Positions 54,601-61,755 of a stretch of DNA of 64,000 nucleotides are shown one piece after another (the first letter of the stretch is position 1; the number at the start of each line of letters is the position of its first letter). Source of the stretch: Polydactylus sextarius (taxonomy: Eukaryota; Chordata; Actinopteri; Polynemidae); assembly GCA_016801845.1 (NCBI GenBank), contig CM028906.1, forward strand, positions 9,468,501-9,532,500. The letters run 5' to 3'. The notes beneath the pieces were generated by a model, which was given only the letters and a program-made list of their open reading frames with translations, was not told the DNA's origin and did not search any database. The position numbers and the translations under genes are program-made.

Positions 54601-57600
54601 CCTGCACTGCATGTTAAAAGATCTGTCTAATGAAAGCAGCCAGTTCTCAAACATTTTGCAGTTTTCCCAGCAGCATCAAAACTTTTATATCAGATCTGGA
54701 TGGTAGCACCAAATGACTCAGTAATTCTCTCACCTTGGACCTTGATCTGGTTGGATGTGCATTTAGGGCAGGGCAGCATGGTGAACTCTTCGGCCTGGTG
54801 CATGGAGTAGTCAGTGCTGGCCACGACTATCTGATCCCCAGACAGCCAGCCCTGTGGTTGGTCGGCAAGCTCCAAGATGCTGCTGTTGGACAACATGTCG
54901 ATGGAAATGGAGGCCTGTGGACGGACTGTAAAGGAACATAGTAAGAGTTAGTTTTTATGCTCCAGTTCCAATCCAATATCTTGAAAATATCTTTTAAGAT
55001 TTTGACTTCCCAACAGTACAAATGTAGCAGCCAAGTTAACTGGCCTAGCTGACTTCACATTCCACATTTTAAGGTGTATTCTCTCACTTTTTTTTTTTTT
55101 TTTTTCTGGAATTGCTTTTTAAATAAATTCCATTATTCAGTCATATATCTGTCAGGTTTTCACATGAGTCTTGCAACAGATGGTATGTCAATGTGGGATT
55201 ACATGTAGTTAAATTCATATGTTGTGCCTTAAACATTTGCACAAAATAGCATATATTTTTCCTACATTCCAGTGTGCCCTGGCTTTGTCCCTAATTGTCT
55301 GCCAGTTGAAAGTGAACCCCTCCCTACAGAGGTATCTTCATTTGATATTTGACAAACACCACAGCTGGTTTATGATATTTCAAGTGGGAACTTCACTCTT
55401 CCCTTACAGGTGACTAAGGAATTTCAGTTTTGAGTTTCTGAGTTAAGAGTTCAAGAGTACAGAGTATTCTGCCTGTCACTCATGCATTATATCTTACCAT
55501 CACGCAGCAACAACAAAATTCCTCAACTTGGTGTAACCACTGACATTTCTCGATTCTAAACCGTGACTGGGAGCAGCTGAAAAATCGTTGTGAAGGAACA
55601 CTTGTAGCCTCATCCAAGCCATGTGTATTTGCATGCAGATGTTATAATAATATTTTTATTGCCAGCTCTGCTGTGCTTGCTATGGAATATCTGACACACT
55701 CCTTTGGTGTTCTCATTGTTTTGGGTGCACATAAAACAAAGTTAATACTGTTCTCTAGATCCAGAGATAATGGTAGCAAACATTGTACAAGGATCCAATA
55801 TATATAGTCACTGAAAATAAATACCTTGCTCTTTGGAAAGAATTCACATTGAAATATCATGTAGACTTGTCTTATGTAGAAACAAAAAAATTGTTTTTTG
55901 CATAGATAGCACTAACATTCATCTGTTTTGTAGGGAATGGATTGCTGAAGCCATTTTTTCTCTGTTCTGAATTATGCTGATGTGATTTATAGGCATGCCT
56001 CTGCCTCCACTCTTAAACCCCTGGATGCTGTTTATCATTCTGCCCTTAGGTTTAATACTGGTTATGTTTATAGTACCATCATTACATCCTGTGTGAAAAA
56101 GTTGGATGGGCGTTTGTGCACGATAGACGTGATCTGCATATGTATTTGTTCTACAGAGCCCTGAATGAGAAGCTGCCTACTTATATCACTCCTGTGTCAG
56201 ACTGGTGCTCTGGACCACCTCTGAGTCTAATGATTTTCACTACAAGTCTAATCCATAATAAAAACTGATTTATCTTTTACATCTGCATCTTATAGCTTTC
56301 AAATATTAATATATTTCATTTACTTTGCATCTTGAATAATTTTGTATCTTCTCAGTCACTTAAAATAAGGATCAACTCTCAGTGATTTGAGATTAAATAA
56401 AAATAAATATGAAATTAAACACACTATGGCAGCCATGTGTGGTTTCATTTAGGATCTGATAGTCTTTGTCTACACCCCACCCCAACAACATCCCTCTGTT
56501 AACCTTAAGTTAACCTTTAAGGACCAGGCTATATCTCTTGAAAAACATCTATTGTGACAAAATATAATTCGACGCAAGGAGGTAAAAACATAATAAACAT
56601 AATGATTATAAATATATGAAAATTGGTAGAAAATTTTGGAAACTGTAGGGTTTATCATATAACCATTTATACATGACATTTCTGATATTACATATTACAT
56701 ATAGCAGTTAATAGTTATATTACATATAACTATTAAATGCTGTTTTTTTTTTAATTATAGTAGTAGGGAATCTTCTACAAGTGGAGCTTGTGCCTTGTGT
56801 GTTTCCCACAATTTTAGTAAGTTGTTCTGTTTTGCAGAGACAACTTACCTAAACAAAGTGACAGAACACCATGTGACCACATGACCTCTGTTGCTTATGT
56901 TCACTATTTCATTGCACCTATACTGTTCTACTCTTTGACTGTTTTGCAATCCCTCAGTGGGGTTTTAAATGGCAACAAGTACCTGTCTCAGTGGACACCT
57001 GGCCAATTGTGGTCAGCATGCAAGTTCTCATCAAAATGTCGTATCACTGAACTACAACACCCTACACCCCTACAACAATTCCATAAGAAATCTTTCAATG
57101 TTCCACAAAACACCCATTTTTCTTAACTTGACCCATACAGGTAGATTTCACAGGTCAAATCTGACCTGGAACAATTTATAATTTACAAACATTTGTGGCA
57201 GATACAGTATTTCTTTTTGATATTTTGATTTTCCTGAAGTATGGGTCATTTTAGGAAAAAATCAAATTTAGTCTAAAAATATTCCAAGCTGTGCAAATCA
57301 CAGAAACTAACAAGAGTTAGTTAGATGTGATGCTATGTTGATTGAATGTACTTCTTTGAACAACTTCATAAAAATGCAGTAGAGCATTTTTAGGCTGTCT
57401 GTGTTCATTGTTCAGCCTTTTGTGTAGGTGTTTGTTAGCTAGAATAAGTAGAATGGCTTCATGTCTCAGGTCATCAGAATAGGGGCAAACACAGATTTCC
57501 CCAGAATGAGTGGGTGGGTACAGACGTACTGTTACACATTGTACTGTATGTGCATGTGGGGTAATTCTAGAGTGATGCGAATGGGTTGTGCCCAGTGTCA

Positions 57601-58123
57601 ATCTTGACAAAAGATCACGCCAACATTCCCGAGCTGACACACGCAAACAAGTCCAGACATAGGTCCATGGTATCTCAATGTGGCTGCTGAGTAGAGTCTG
57701 TGAACTCAGAGTTGGCTTTGTGGTACTATTTTCCTGGACCATGATGTGGGCTTCATGCATTCCAGCCATAGCTGCCTGCCCACACAACAGTGTCTCTGAG
57801 GCAAAGCCAAACTGTTTGTGTATACAATATATACTATAACAGATTAACTAATAATAGCTAATATTGACATGAGTGGCACGAATACCTGTTGATTAGTAAC
57901 TCTGTGCACCAGAGATTATATTCATACTTGTATGCAAACATACAAACAGTTGCTGACAGTAGGTGATGAACATACCCAGTTTTCCACAGAGGAAGCGGAC
58001 CCTGTAGTTGCGACAGAGGCCGTGAGCTTGGTCCTTGTTGAGGCAGACAAAGCCGTAGTCCTTGTCATTCTTGTGGATGACATCTCCTGTTTGGTTGGAG
58101 GGAATGCCATCATGGGTTTCAGC
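8857..58123 (-). CDS. cemip: Cell migration-inducing hyaluronan-binding protein (CEMIP/KIAA1199), 20 exons, N-terminus missing
   Basis: CEMIP is a secreted/ER-associated hyaluronan-binding protein required for depolymerising high-mass hyaluronan. Exons in transcript order: 58123-57976, 54925-54734, 46669-46500, 43176-42967, 42177-41972, 29975-29906, 28511-28383, 24211-24126, 22563-22432, 21593-21558, 19822-19667, 17064-16884, 16015-15800, 15662-15451, 11851-11666, 10790-10586, 10391-10305, 10086-9929, 9792-9692, 8984-8857. All phases agree, giving 1002 residues plus TGA. Family blocks include DMRAEVGLLSRN, HFHMNGDVDERGGY, DHGAWLRGGDVWLD, FFGEPGPWFNK, KGYTIHWDQ, KGCERVKI and FVGFKGSF. The C-terminus (VPVVHKMKL) resembles CEMIP, not the membrane paralogue CEMIP2. 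Compared with human CEMIP (1361 residues) about 360 N-terminal residues are absent: signal peptide, G8 domain and first GG-type lectin domain. The last about 135 residues form the second GG-type lectin domain. Sequons include NQT, NSS, NNS and NVT. Confidence 0.96.
9692..9792 (-). CDS. cemip: cemip exon (19th), GG-type lectin domain
   Basis: Acceptor ctttcttcag, donor GTAATT. Encodes SVVLVTSKGRLITRGSW and VLERLGADKSIKLK. Confidence 0.95.
9929..10086 (-). CDS. cemip: cemip exon (18th), GG-type lectin domain
   Basis: Acceptor tgtgacag, donor GTAAGA. Encodes VTVIDGHDGKF-like core (here LTVIDGHDGKFV) and FRNSILQGIPAQIDNYV. Confidence 0.95.
10305..10391 (-). CDS. cemip: cemip exon (17th), start of second GG-type lectin domain
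   Basis: 29 codons, phase 0; acceptor cctttcag, donor GTATGT. Encodes HFLEVKMESYNTRFFHIKED. Confidence 0.95.
10586..10790 (-). CDS. cemip: cemip exon (16th)
   Basis: Acceptor gattgcag, donor GTGAGT. Encodes LLFLRAKAHNDKDQFAFCS, KGCERVKI and VVDVPMPKK. Confidence 0.95.
10791..11665 (-). other. cemip: cemip intron, nothing further seen
   Basis: AT-rich intron of 875 bases with no repeat or exon-like sequence recognised. Confidence 0.6.
11666..11851 (-). CDS. cemip: cemip exon (15th)
   Basis: Acceptor ctatgtcag, donor GTCAGA (C at +3). Encodes DWINVGLCYPQGTTFTVISD and KTGVFVRTTQ. Confidence 0.94.
13140..13250 (+). repeat. Fragment of a teleost interspersed repeat (MITE-like)
   Basis: The stretch 'cactgctccagtccaaatgtcaacatgtccttgtgcaagatactgatcc' resembles the block found at 13540 and 41265. 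Partial copy without its end. Confidence 0.45.
13490..13730 (+). repeat. Copy of the same teleost MITE-like repeat
   Basis: Contains 'tctactaatcagaaagtttgtgatttgatc', 'ccaggtgtccttggaagcc' and the 3' end 'gctttgagtg...gctacataaacgcagtccatttacc', the order seen in the copy at 41265-41500. It is degraded, with no open frame. Confidence 0.55.
15451..15662 (-). CDS. cemip: cemip exon (14th)
   Basis: Acceptor cctatcag, donor GTTAGT; the intron to the preceding exon is only 137 bases. Encodes HPLTLEGAL, YQQFQPVIMLAKGYTIHWDQ and TIWLINFDK. Confidence 0.95.
15800..16015 (-). CDS. cemip: cemip exon (13th)
   Basis: 72 codons, phase 0 both sides; acceptor gctgtag, donor GTGTGT. Encodes RVFFGEPGPWFNKMEMDGD and DNWLLRHPDCIDVPDW. 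Confidence 0.95.
16016..16883 (-). other. cemip: cemip intron, AT-rich, no feature seen
   Basis: 868-base intron with poly(T) runs near 16262-16274 and 16416-16432; nothing else recognised. Confidence 0.6.
16884..17064 (-). CDS. cemip: cemip exon (12th)
   Basis: Acceptor ctctgcag, donor GTGAGT. Encodes DFPIRGMQIYDGPINVQNCT and GFRLNNSWQSCPNNNVT with two sequons. Confidence 0.95.
17065..19666 (-). other. cemip: cemip intron with a repeat copy, perfect hairpin and poly(A)
   Basis: 2.6-kb intron. About 17400-17640 shares several blocks with the MITE at 4987. A 13-base perfect inverted repeat is at 17558-17591. An A25 run lies at 19614-19638. No coding sequence recognised. Confidence 0.55.
17558..17591. 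repeat. Perfect 13-base inverted repeat
   Basis: aaaatgacagtcc (17558-17570) pairs exactly with ggactgtcatttt (17579-17591) around an 8-base loop. Confidence 0.8.
19667..19822 (-). CDS. cemip: cemip exon (11th)
   Basis: Acceptor tgtgcag, donor GTAAGT. Encodes GGTFPDDDGSRQ, NSLFVGES and RIWGPGG. A run of about 25 A (T on the transcript) lies 28 bases beyond the donor. Confidence 0.94.
19823..21557 (-). other. cemip: cemip intron with probable teleost repeat
   Basis: The stretch 20528-20570 ('aaaggggaactccaccaatttc') looks like the edge of a common fish repeat. No exon-like sequence. Confidence 0.4.
21558..21593 (-). CDS. cemip: cemip microexon (10th, 36 bases)
   Basis: Acceptor ttgtttag, donor GTAAGC. 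The 36 bases give FADNGIGLTLA plus split codons at both ends; the frame on both sides requires it. It matches the conserved FADNGIGLTLASGG of the family. A TG repeat lies 64-124 bases upstream in the transcript. Confidence 0.93.
21657..21717. repeat. CA microsatellite near the microexon
   Basis: Interrupted (CA)n; read as TG on the cemip strand. It ends 64 bases before the 36-base exon. Confidence 0.9.
21718..22431 (-). other. cemip: cemip intron remainder, nothing seen
   Basis: No repeat family or exon-like feature recognised beyond short direct repeats near 22020-22036. Confidence 0.5.
22432..22563 (-). CDS. cemip: cemip exon (9th)
   Basis: Acceptor tttttttag, donor GTAAGT. Encodes the PHQDADPFKPR and FVAYKNQDHGAWLRGGDVWL blocks, among the most conserved of the family. 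Confidence 0.95.
22564..24125 (-). other. cemip: cemip intron, no feature recognised
   Basis: 1.56-kb AT-rich intron. Short open frames here show no family resemblance. Confidence 0.5.
24126..24211 (-). CDS. cemip: cemip exon (8th)
   Basis: 28 codons + AG; acceptor gttccag, donor GTCAGA (C at +3, atypical). Encodes DNGVKTTMANDKDKRPFLS. Confidence 0.93.
24212..28382 (-). other. cemip: cemip 4.2-kb intron
   Basis: Holds an AT-rich, partly palindromic stretch (24460-24530), a short possible MITE fragment at 25550-25590 and a 14-base tandem repeat at 26382-26438. No coding signal. Confidence 0.5.
26382..26438. repeat. 14-base minisatellite, about 4 units
   Basis: The unit gatcatcttaaaaa is repeated head to tail; the first unit lacks 'atc' and the last diverges into gatgacc. 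Confidence 0.85.
28383..28511 (-). CDS. cemip: cemip exon (7th)
   Basis: 43 codons, phase 0 both sides; acceptor attcctcag, donor GTGAGT. Encodes GFWFIFHHVATGPS and FINNRAHSNYR. Confidence 0.95.
28512..29905 (-). other. cemip: cemip intron, nothing recognised
   Basis: 1.39-kb intron, with a G-run near 29862-29871 only. Confidence 0.5.
29906..29975 (-). CDS. cemip: cemip exon (6th)
   Basis: Short 70-base exon, acceptor tttatag, donor GTGAGT. Encodes STFWIANPNNNLINCAAAGS, a highly conserved family block. Confidence 0.95.
33673..33964 (-). repeat. tRNA-derived SINE, same family as at 4067, inverted
   Basis: On the - strand it starts GGGGGCAGCACGGTGGCGCAG followed by GGTTAGCACTG and ends near GATAAGCAGTATACCTGATGG. 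Likely target duplication ggggagttgt (33663-33672) and ggggagatgt (33965-33974). Confidence 0.75.
34572..34779. mobile_element. hAT-like MITE with 8-base target duplication
   Basis: Begins CAGTGATTCCCAACC and ends GTTTGGGAAACATG, imperfect inverted termini of hAT type. Flanked by gtttacat (34564-34571) and gtttacac (34780-34787), seven of eight bases equal. Inner text 'gtgtgccgtggga' and 'atatgtgctgtggct' are like fish non-autonomous hAT elements. No open frame. Confidence 0.7.
34780..34823. repeat. Decamer tandem array
   Basis: Four head-to-tail units of gtttacactg followed by a degenerate gttaacatg. The first unit is also the right-hand target duplication of the adjoining MITE. Confidence 0.9.
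35668..35710. repeat. Compound microsatellite CT-GT-AG
   Basis: (CT)n at 35668-35690, (GT)5 at 35691-35700, (AG)5 at 35701-35710. The CT and AG arms can pair. Confidence 0.9.
36306..36383. repeat. Compound microsatellite (CT)n(CA)n
   Basis: About 38 bases of CT followed by about 40 of CA. Confidence 0.95.
38039..38184. repeat. Compound inverted microsatellite (CT)n(CA)n ... (TG)n
   Basis: CT at 38039-38070, CA at 38070-38125, the palindrome cacacgtgtg at 38121-38130, then TG at 38149-38173 followed by a CT-rich tail. CA and TG arms are mutually complementary. Confidence 0.9.
39555..39609. repeat. (TA)n(TG)n microsatellite
   Basis: About 35 bases of TA followed by about 20 of TG. Confidence 0.95.
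40269..40334. repeat. CA microsatellite
   Basis: (CA)n of about 66 bases with one CT interruption. Confidence 0.95.
40705..41060 (-). mobile_element. LINE (non-LTR) fragment, family uncertain
   Basis: Blocks such as 'ctctttccagctcctcctgg', 'gatatcctgatcaggtggct', 'agcagtggctctactct' and 'gaggaaactcattttggctg' are typical of a widespread teleost LINE whose coding strand is the opposite one. Heavily degraded; boundaries approximate. Confidence 0.6.
41265..41500 (+). repeat. Teleost MITE-like repeat, most complete copy here
   Basis: Shows 'ccgcatgtcaaagtgtccttgggcaagaatcc', 'gtaaagcactttgagtggac' and the end 'gttatagaagtgcagttgatttac', the same block order as at 13490-13730. Non-coding. Confidence 0.6.
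41972..42177 (-). CDS. cemip: cemip exon (5th)
   Basis: Acceptor cctcctag, donor GTAAGA; 68 codons + AG. Carries VKDVVGYDSLGHCFFTEDG and ERNTFDHCLGL. Confidence 0.95.
42178..42966 (-). other. cemip: cemip intron with CA microsatellite
   Basis: 789-base intron; (CA)n at 42401-42453. Nothing else recognised. Confidence 0.7.
42401..42453. repeat. CA microsatellite
   Basis: Uninterrupted (CA)n of 53 bases. Confidence 0.97.
42967..43176 (-). CDS. cemip: cemip exon (4th), parallel beta-helix region
   Basis: Exactly 70 codons, phase 0 both sides; acceptor tcatcag, donor GTAAGT. Contains YPVHFHMNGDVDERGGY and FSRCVTIHGSNG, the conserved His-rich beta-helix (PbH1) part shared by CEMIP and CEMIP2. 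Confidence 0.95.
43708..43747. repeat. 20-base perfect tandem duplication
   Basis: Two adjoining identical units, 43708-43727 and 43728-43747, containing taacttgagctgaacaa. Confidence 0.9.
45495..45700 (+). repeat. SINE fragment, same family as at 4067, lacking the tRNA head
   Basis: Middle and 3' parts: 'tttcctcccacagtgcacagacatgcgggttaggtt', 'ggtgactctaattttcctcac', 'gtcagccctgagattctcgggtgagctgtccagggt'. The head with the B box is absent. Confidence 0.65.
46260..46322. repeat. GT microsatellite
   Basis: (GT)n of about 63 bases with one GTAT interruption. Confidence 0.97.
46500..46669 (-). CDS. cemip: cemip exon (3rd), acceptor within a TG microsatellite
   Basis: Encodes HMGEEVDGVDMRAEVGLLSR and FFDFDTFGGHLK. 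Donor GTAAGT. The acceptor TAG at 46672-46670 directly follows a long TG repeat on the transcript strand instead of a pyrimidine tract. The phase (two bases in) is confirmed by the preceding exon's single G. An alternative AAG acceptor five bases inside would break the frame. Confidence 0.92.
46670..46722. repeat. CA/TA microsatellite abutting a cemip acceptor
   Basis: Interrupted CA repeat, TG on the transcript strand, ending directly at the TAG acceptor of the exon 46669-46500. Confidence 0.95.
48097..48122. repeat. Perfect 10-base inverted repeat
   Basis: gtaacatggg and cccatgttac around a 6-base loop. Confidence 0.8.
51567..51602. repeat. (AAT)n microsatellite
   Basis: About twelve trinucleotide units. 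Confidence 0.95.
52080..52800 (+). repeat. Teleost repeat, possibly a degraded LTR, with internal near-repeats
   Basis: Begins with 'gtcatttcctgttttatttt', 'caggtcacttgccctccctc', 'tttaaatagtctgcgtctgc' and continues T-rich with the motif 'ggagtgatttttattttgta' recurring with variation at about 52366, 52575 and 52635. It resembles sequence common in fish genomes; the LTR reading is tentative and no coding part is present. Confidence 0.45.
52880..53080 (-). repeat. tRNA-like SINE with perfect 17-base target duplication
   Basis: Flanked by identical tcatcaatgtctttctt at 52863-52879 and 53081-53097. On the - strand it has a B-box-like CCGGTTCGAATCCCGACC (about 53024-53007), a CT-rich middle with TGTTTCCTGTCTCTCTCC, then AAAGGCAAAATTGCCC and an A/T-rich tail. 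It is a different family from the SINE at 4067. Confidence 0.85.
54734..54925 (-). CDS. cemip: cemip exon (2nd)
   Basis: Acceptor ctttacag, donor GTGAGA; 63 full codons with split codons at both ends. It encodes the GDQIVVASTDYSMHQAEEF segment and a CPKC pair. Confidence 0.93.
55975..56230 (+). pseudogene. LINE reverse-transcriptase relic, L2-like
   Basis: The reading STLKPLDAVYHSALRF is a well-known fish L2-type motif near the C-terminal side of the polymerase. After a frame change near 56110 the text continues DRRDLHMYLFYRALNEKLP and YITPVSDW. Broken by at least one frameshift, so inactive. Confidence 0.7.
56708..56736. repeat. Perfect 13-base palindrome with 3-base loop
   Basis: ttaatagttatat (56708-56720), loop tac, atataactattaa (56724-56736). 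Confidence 0.85.
57976..58123 (-). CDS. cemip: cemip exon (1st of 20 in window)
   Basis: Acceptor tgtctag, donor GTATGT; phase 0 in, one base out (49 codons + G). It carries the NDKDYGFVCLN and NYRVRFLCGK blocks and a sequon (NQT). Confidence 0.93.
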
Positions 58124-61100
58124 CTAGACAATGAAGAATGACAAAAAATTACTGGTCAAACCTAAAACCCTTAAAACAACGTCACTGTCAAAATCTTCTG
58201 ATGTCTACAAAGGCAGAGACAGAACAACGTCTTGCCTCTCTCCACGGACAAACTTTGTTTGGAGGCAATTCCCCTGATGTGTTTTTACACCAGACATCTG
58301 GTATTGGTCTAGTGTCTGACTTATTTTGTTGGCAAACTTAAAAGAATTTCATCAGGCCTGCCAGTACTGAGGGTTAGCGCTTGGTTCTTTTGCACACAGT
58401 AGCTGAGCTAAATTTAAGAACAGTGGATTTCTCTGGCTAAATTTGTTTGCAGCCAACAACTGGTACTGGCCAGTGATATACATAGCATAAATACAATCTT
58501 CCATGTGAAAGTTCATGTATCAAACCATATAATCTTGCAATCAACAAGTAGTCTGTCACCAGTGATGTAATAAAGTTGAGGACATGCAAGGATGTCTCAC
58601 ATCCAGTCTGATTCCTATAAAAAATTCCCACGGGAACTGTGAAAGTTTTAGCACTGCTCGTGTACAATCCAGTAAATTTCCCTTTAGAACAATGTTGGTG
58701 GCGTAAACACAGCGGAGAGGCCAGGACACATTGCCAGTTCTCCTTGTTTTTGTATGTGGTTTTATTTGTTTAACAACCATAATGCCTCAAATCATTTCAA
58801 AACATTGCTGCAAAAAACATAGAAATGTGACCTCTTGAACTCCAGTGATTTTCAGTTCAGCGTTTCCATTACAGTATTAATCCAAACAACAACATGAAAG
58901 TGCAGACATTCAGCTCTGAGCCTCCTCACATTTCCTCTCCATGGTCAGATAATCCAAAACAAGTCAGAACCTTATGACGTAGCATATTGGAATGAGACAA
59001 CATAAAAACATTTGGCTGCTAAAAATAAAAAACCCCACAGAGGCAAATTAGACAGTGAAAACTGCAAATGGAAGAAAATGTTGAATGTGTCCAGACTTGG
59101 AAAAATGATGACACACACACACACACGCACACACAGAGCTGGCAGGCTCAGTGAGACATGGCAGTTCTTCTTAATGTTCATGAAAACAGAATGAAACTTC
59201 AACTACTTCAACTACTACATCATAAAAGATGGATAATAAAAACAAAAAATCTAAGATTAGTACATTTCAGGAAATCATTATGCACACTCTGCACTACAAT
59301 TGTAGTGATTTATTTTGTCAAATTGCAAAATAGTAAGGATCTGAAGATATGAAAGTAGCAACTTGCACAACAACCTTAAAAAAAGAGCAGCTGGAGCCTA
59401 TAGCTGTGTTTTTATGGCGATGCTATGGATGTTGGAGCTGTGAGGACAGACCTGGCACTACTGCTTATCTTCATGGAAGGCTAACAGCTGCTGCTTTATG
59501 TTGCCAGACTCAATCACACCAGCAGAATAATGAAAGGCCGGCTCCATGCTGATGATCACCCCACTGGACGGATGGACTTGTGCCTCTTTTGTCCATCACT
59601 GATTGTTATTGTTCCTACAGGATATTAGAGTTATAATTCTTCATGACAATTCATAATGATTAAGGTTGTCAATTCTCTCTACAAAAGCCATTAAATATAT
59701 TTTCATTCTTTTGCCTCTCTGTGTAGTGGAGTCTACCATTACTATGTTGCAGTCATATTTCTTTCACACACAAGGGATTCAGAGGAGATGGAGCTCTACT
59801 GTTTACTGTTCAGTCTCTTTACACTGTATCAGAGCTGTATGAGGTGAATTACTTTTCTATCTTTCACAATAAAAGCATTCAACTGCAACCAAATTGCAGG
59901 GACTAATAGAAGAAGGAGATCAGTCACCATGGAGCTATTAGTTGGAAGCAACAGGCTGCACACCACCAGCTTCTAACCATAACCAGCTCCTTTAACTGTG
60001 TTCTGCTGCTGTGTGGAAAACTACTGTGAAATCTAGGTCGTGGTTTTCATTATTACTGACTAACTACCGTACTTCATTAAAACAAGCAGAACTTGTTTGG
60101 CCATACCATAAACAGATATGCCAACCACTGTTTGTGGTGGTATTAAATCACATTTTTCTGCTACTATGGTAACCAAATGTTTCACCAAATTAAACATGGA
60201 TGCAATCTCAAGGATTACTTGAAATGAAAGCTGGAGCTACAAAGGTCTCTGCAGAGTATGTCATAATTATACTTACACAAGTGTGCTGTGTTGTAGCTAC
60301 AATAATGATGGGATGCAGAGAAGTATAAAACATCAGCCACTTTACCCATCTTTGGCATTTTCATGTCTTGTGCACATGTGCAGAACCACATCAAAATGTT
60401 ATGTATTACTCAGTGTCGCAATATATTATGACTTCTCTACCCTGTGGAGTCAGCCATAAGCCTGTTACTTCCCAGTGAAAACACAAACCTTTAAAAATCA
60501 AGTTGCAGCTATAAGGTTTGAGTTTTCATAAAACAAAAGTAAATTATAAAGTTGCCCTACAGGGATCATGTGGTAACAAGAAACATTTTGGAGAAAAAAA
60601 CTTGTGCTCAGTTTGTTAAACAGAGTGAGTGGATTGGCCAAAAAAAAAAAAAAAAAAAACAATCTCAGCTCAATACTTGTCTGTTTGGTTTTTGTACATT
60701 ATATCACAAAGGAATGCTGTCTATGGATATAGTGTTTGAATGTACATTAAAACTGTAGCTAATGAAGTGACACTTGACTTTATCATAACTGTTTGTGTGC
60801 AATTTGTTAAGGTATTTTTGTCAGTTTTAGTCTTTATTGGATAGTTCAAGTAGTGACTGACTGTCTAAGAGTCAGACTGGAGACCAGCTGCTCAAGGTCT
60901 CTGCAACTATATAGAGCAGTACCCCATAAATGATACTATTCAGTCATTATCTAACGTTAGCATTTATTGTAAGATACTGGATAAACACTGTCTTGGTGTA
61001 CAGTAAAGCAAAGTATAGATTGTACGTTATTAGTACGCAAGTTAGTCTCAAAGTCTGTAAGAACTAGGTGAGTCCCTCTTGTTAGTCACTTTGCTCTTCA

Positions 61101-61755
61101 AAGTAAAAATGTTCTTGTTTCAGTTTTGACATGATTTGAGGACACAGAACACACATGAATAAAACATCTTAGCAGCTGATTGGAGACAGCTTTTTTCAAG
61201 TCTGATGTGAGTGAGGCTAAAACTTTGCCACTGCTTTGACTCCTGACACCTAATCAGGAAAAAATATTCCTATTGATTTGTTTACATCTCTATACCTTGC
61301 GCAACTCTCATTTTACCCAGTGTGGCGCAAAAGATGCTTATTTACTCGTTTGCAAGGTAATGTCTTCCTGTCTGATAACTTATAATTTAATGTACAACTT
61401 AACTTTATACTAATCGGATAATATTCCATACTATCATAGAGACACTGAGACACATTTGACCATTGTGCCTTTAGAATTTAATACTTTCAATAGAAATGTT
61501 GTTGATGACAGGATGACAGCTCACTCACCAGCCACTCGCCTGCAAGATGGTTATTGCTTGTTAGTCTTGACTCATAACTTAAGATTACTTAAGAAGTGTA
61601 CTTAAGAAGTGTAGAAAACTAGAGTTTAAGAATAGTTGCGGTCATTAAAATGGAGAGACTTCCACTTACTGACCATCATGCAAGTATTACACCCACATGT
61701 GAACCCAGCCTCAGCATCCATACGAAATATGATACAATTTTCAAATTACAACAGC
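58124..61755 (-). other. cemip: Probable cemip intron, no exon found
   Basis: Sequence upstream of the first recognised cemip exon. I looked on the - strand for the expected preceding exon (the region just before the conserved beta-helix part) and did not find it. (CA)n at 59110-59135 and A18 at 60642-60659 are present. Confidence 0.5.

Larger units (their letters stand above)
46723..54733 (-). other. cemip: cemip 8-kb intron, repeat-containing
   Basis: Contains a 10-base inverted repeat at 48097-48122, (ATT)n at 48298-48317 and 51567-51602, an LTR-like repeat (52080-52800), a SINE with target duplication (52880-53080), poly(T) 53162-53186 and a fish repeat at 53560-53750 ('ttcctctgcccacgttcgac' to 'gggctgaaaacccaaaagca'). 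No coding signal. Confidence 0.5.
54926..57975 (-). other. cemip: cemip 3-kb intron with LINE relic and palindrome
   Basis: Poly(T) 55089-55106, LINE relic 55975-56230, perfect 13-base palindrome 56708-56736 and a possible repeat at 57120-57170 ('ttcacaggtcaaatctgacc'). No further coding signal. Confidence 0.5.

Noticed and set aside
57317..57787. 156-codon - strand open frame in the intron before exon 57976
   Set aside because: No recognisable family, lies in an intron, and the cemip frame splices across it.
8857..58123. Assignment to CEMIP2 (TMEM2)
   Set aside because: The C-terminus ends in a PVPVV-K-KL-type tail as in CEMIP, and the neighbour is mesd; CEMIP2 has a different extended C-terminus.
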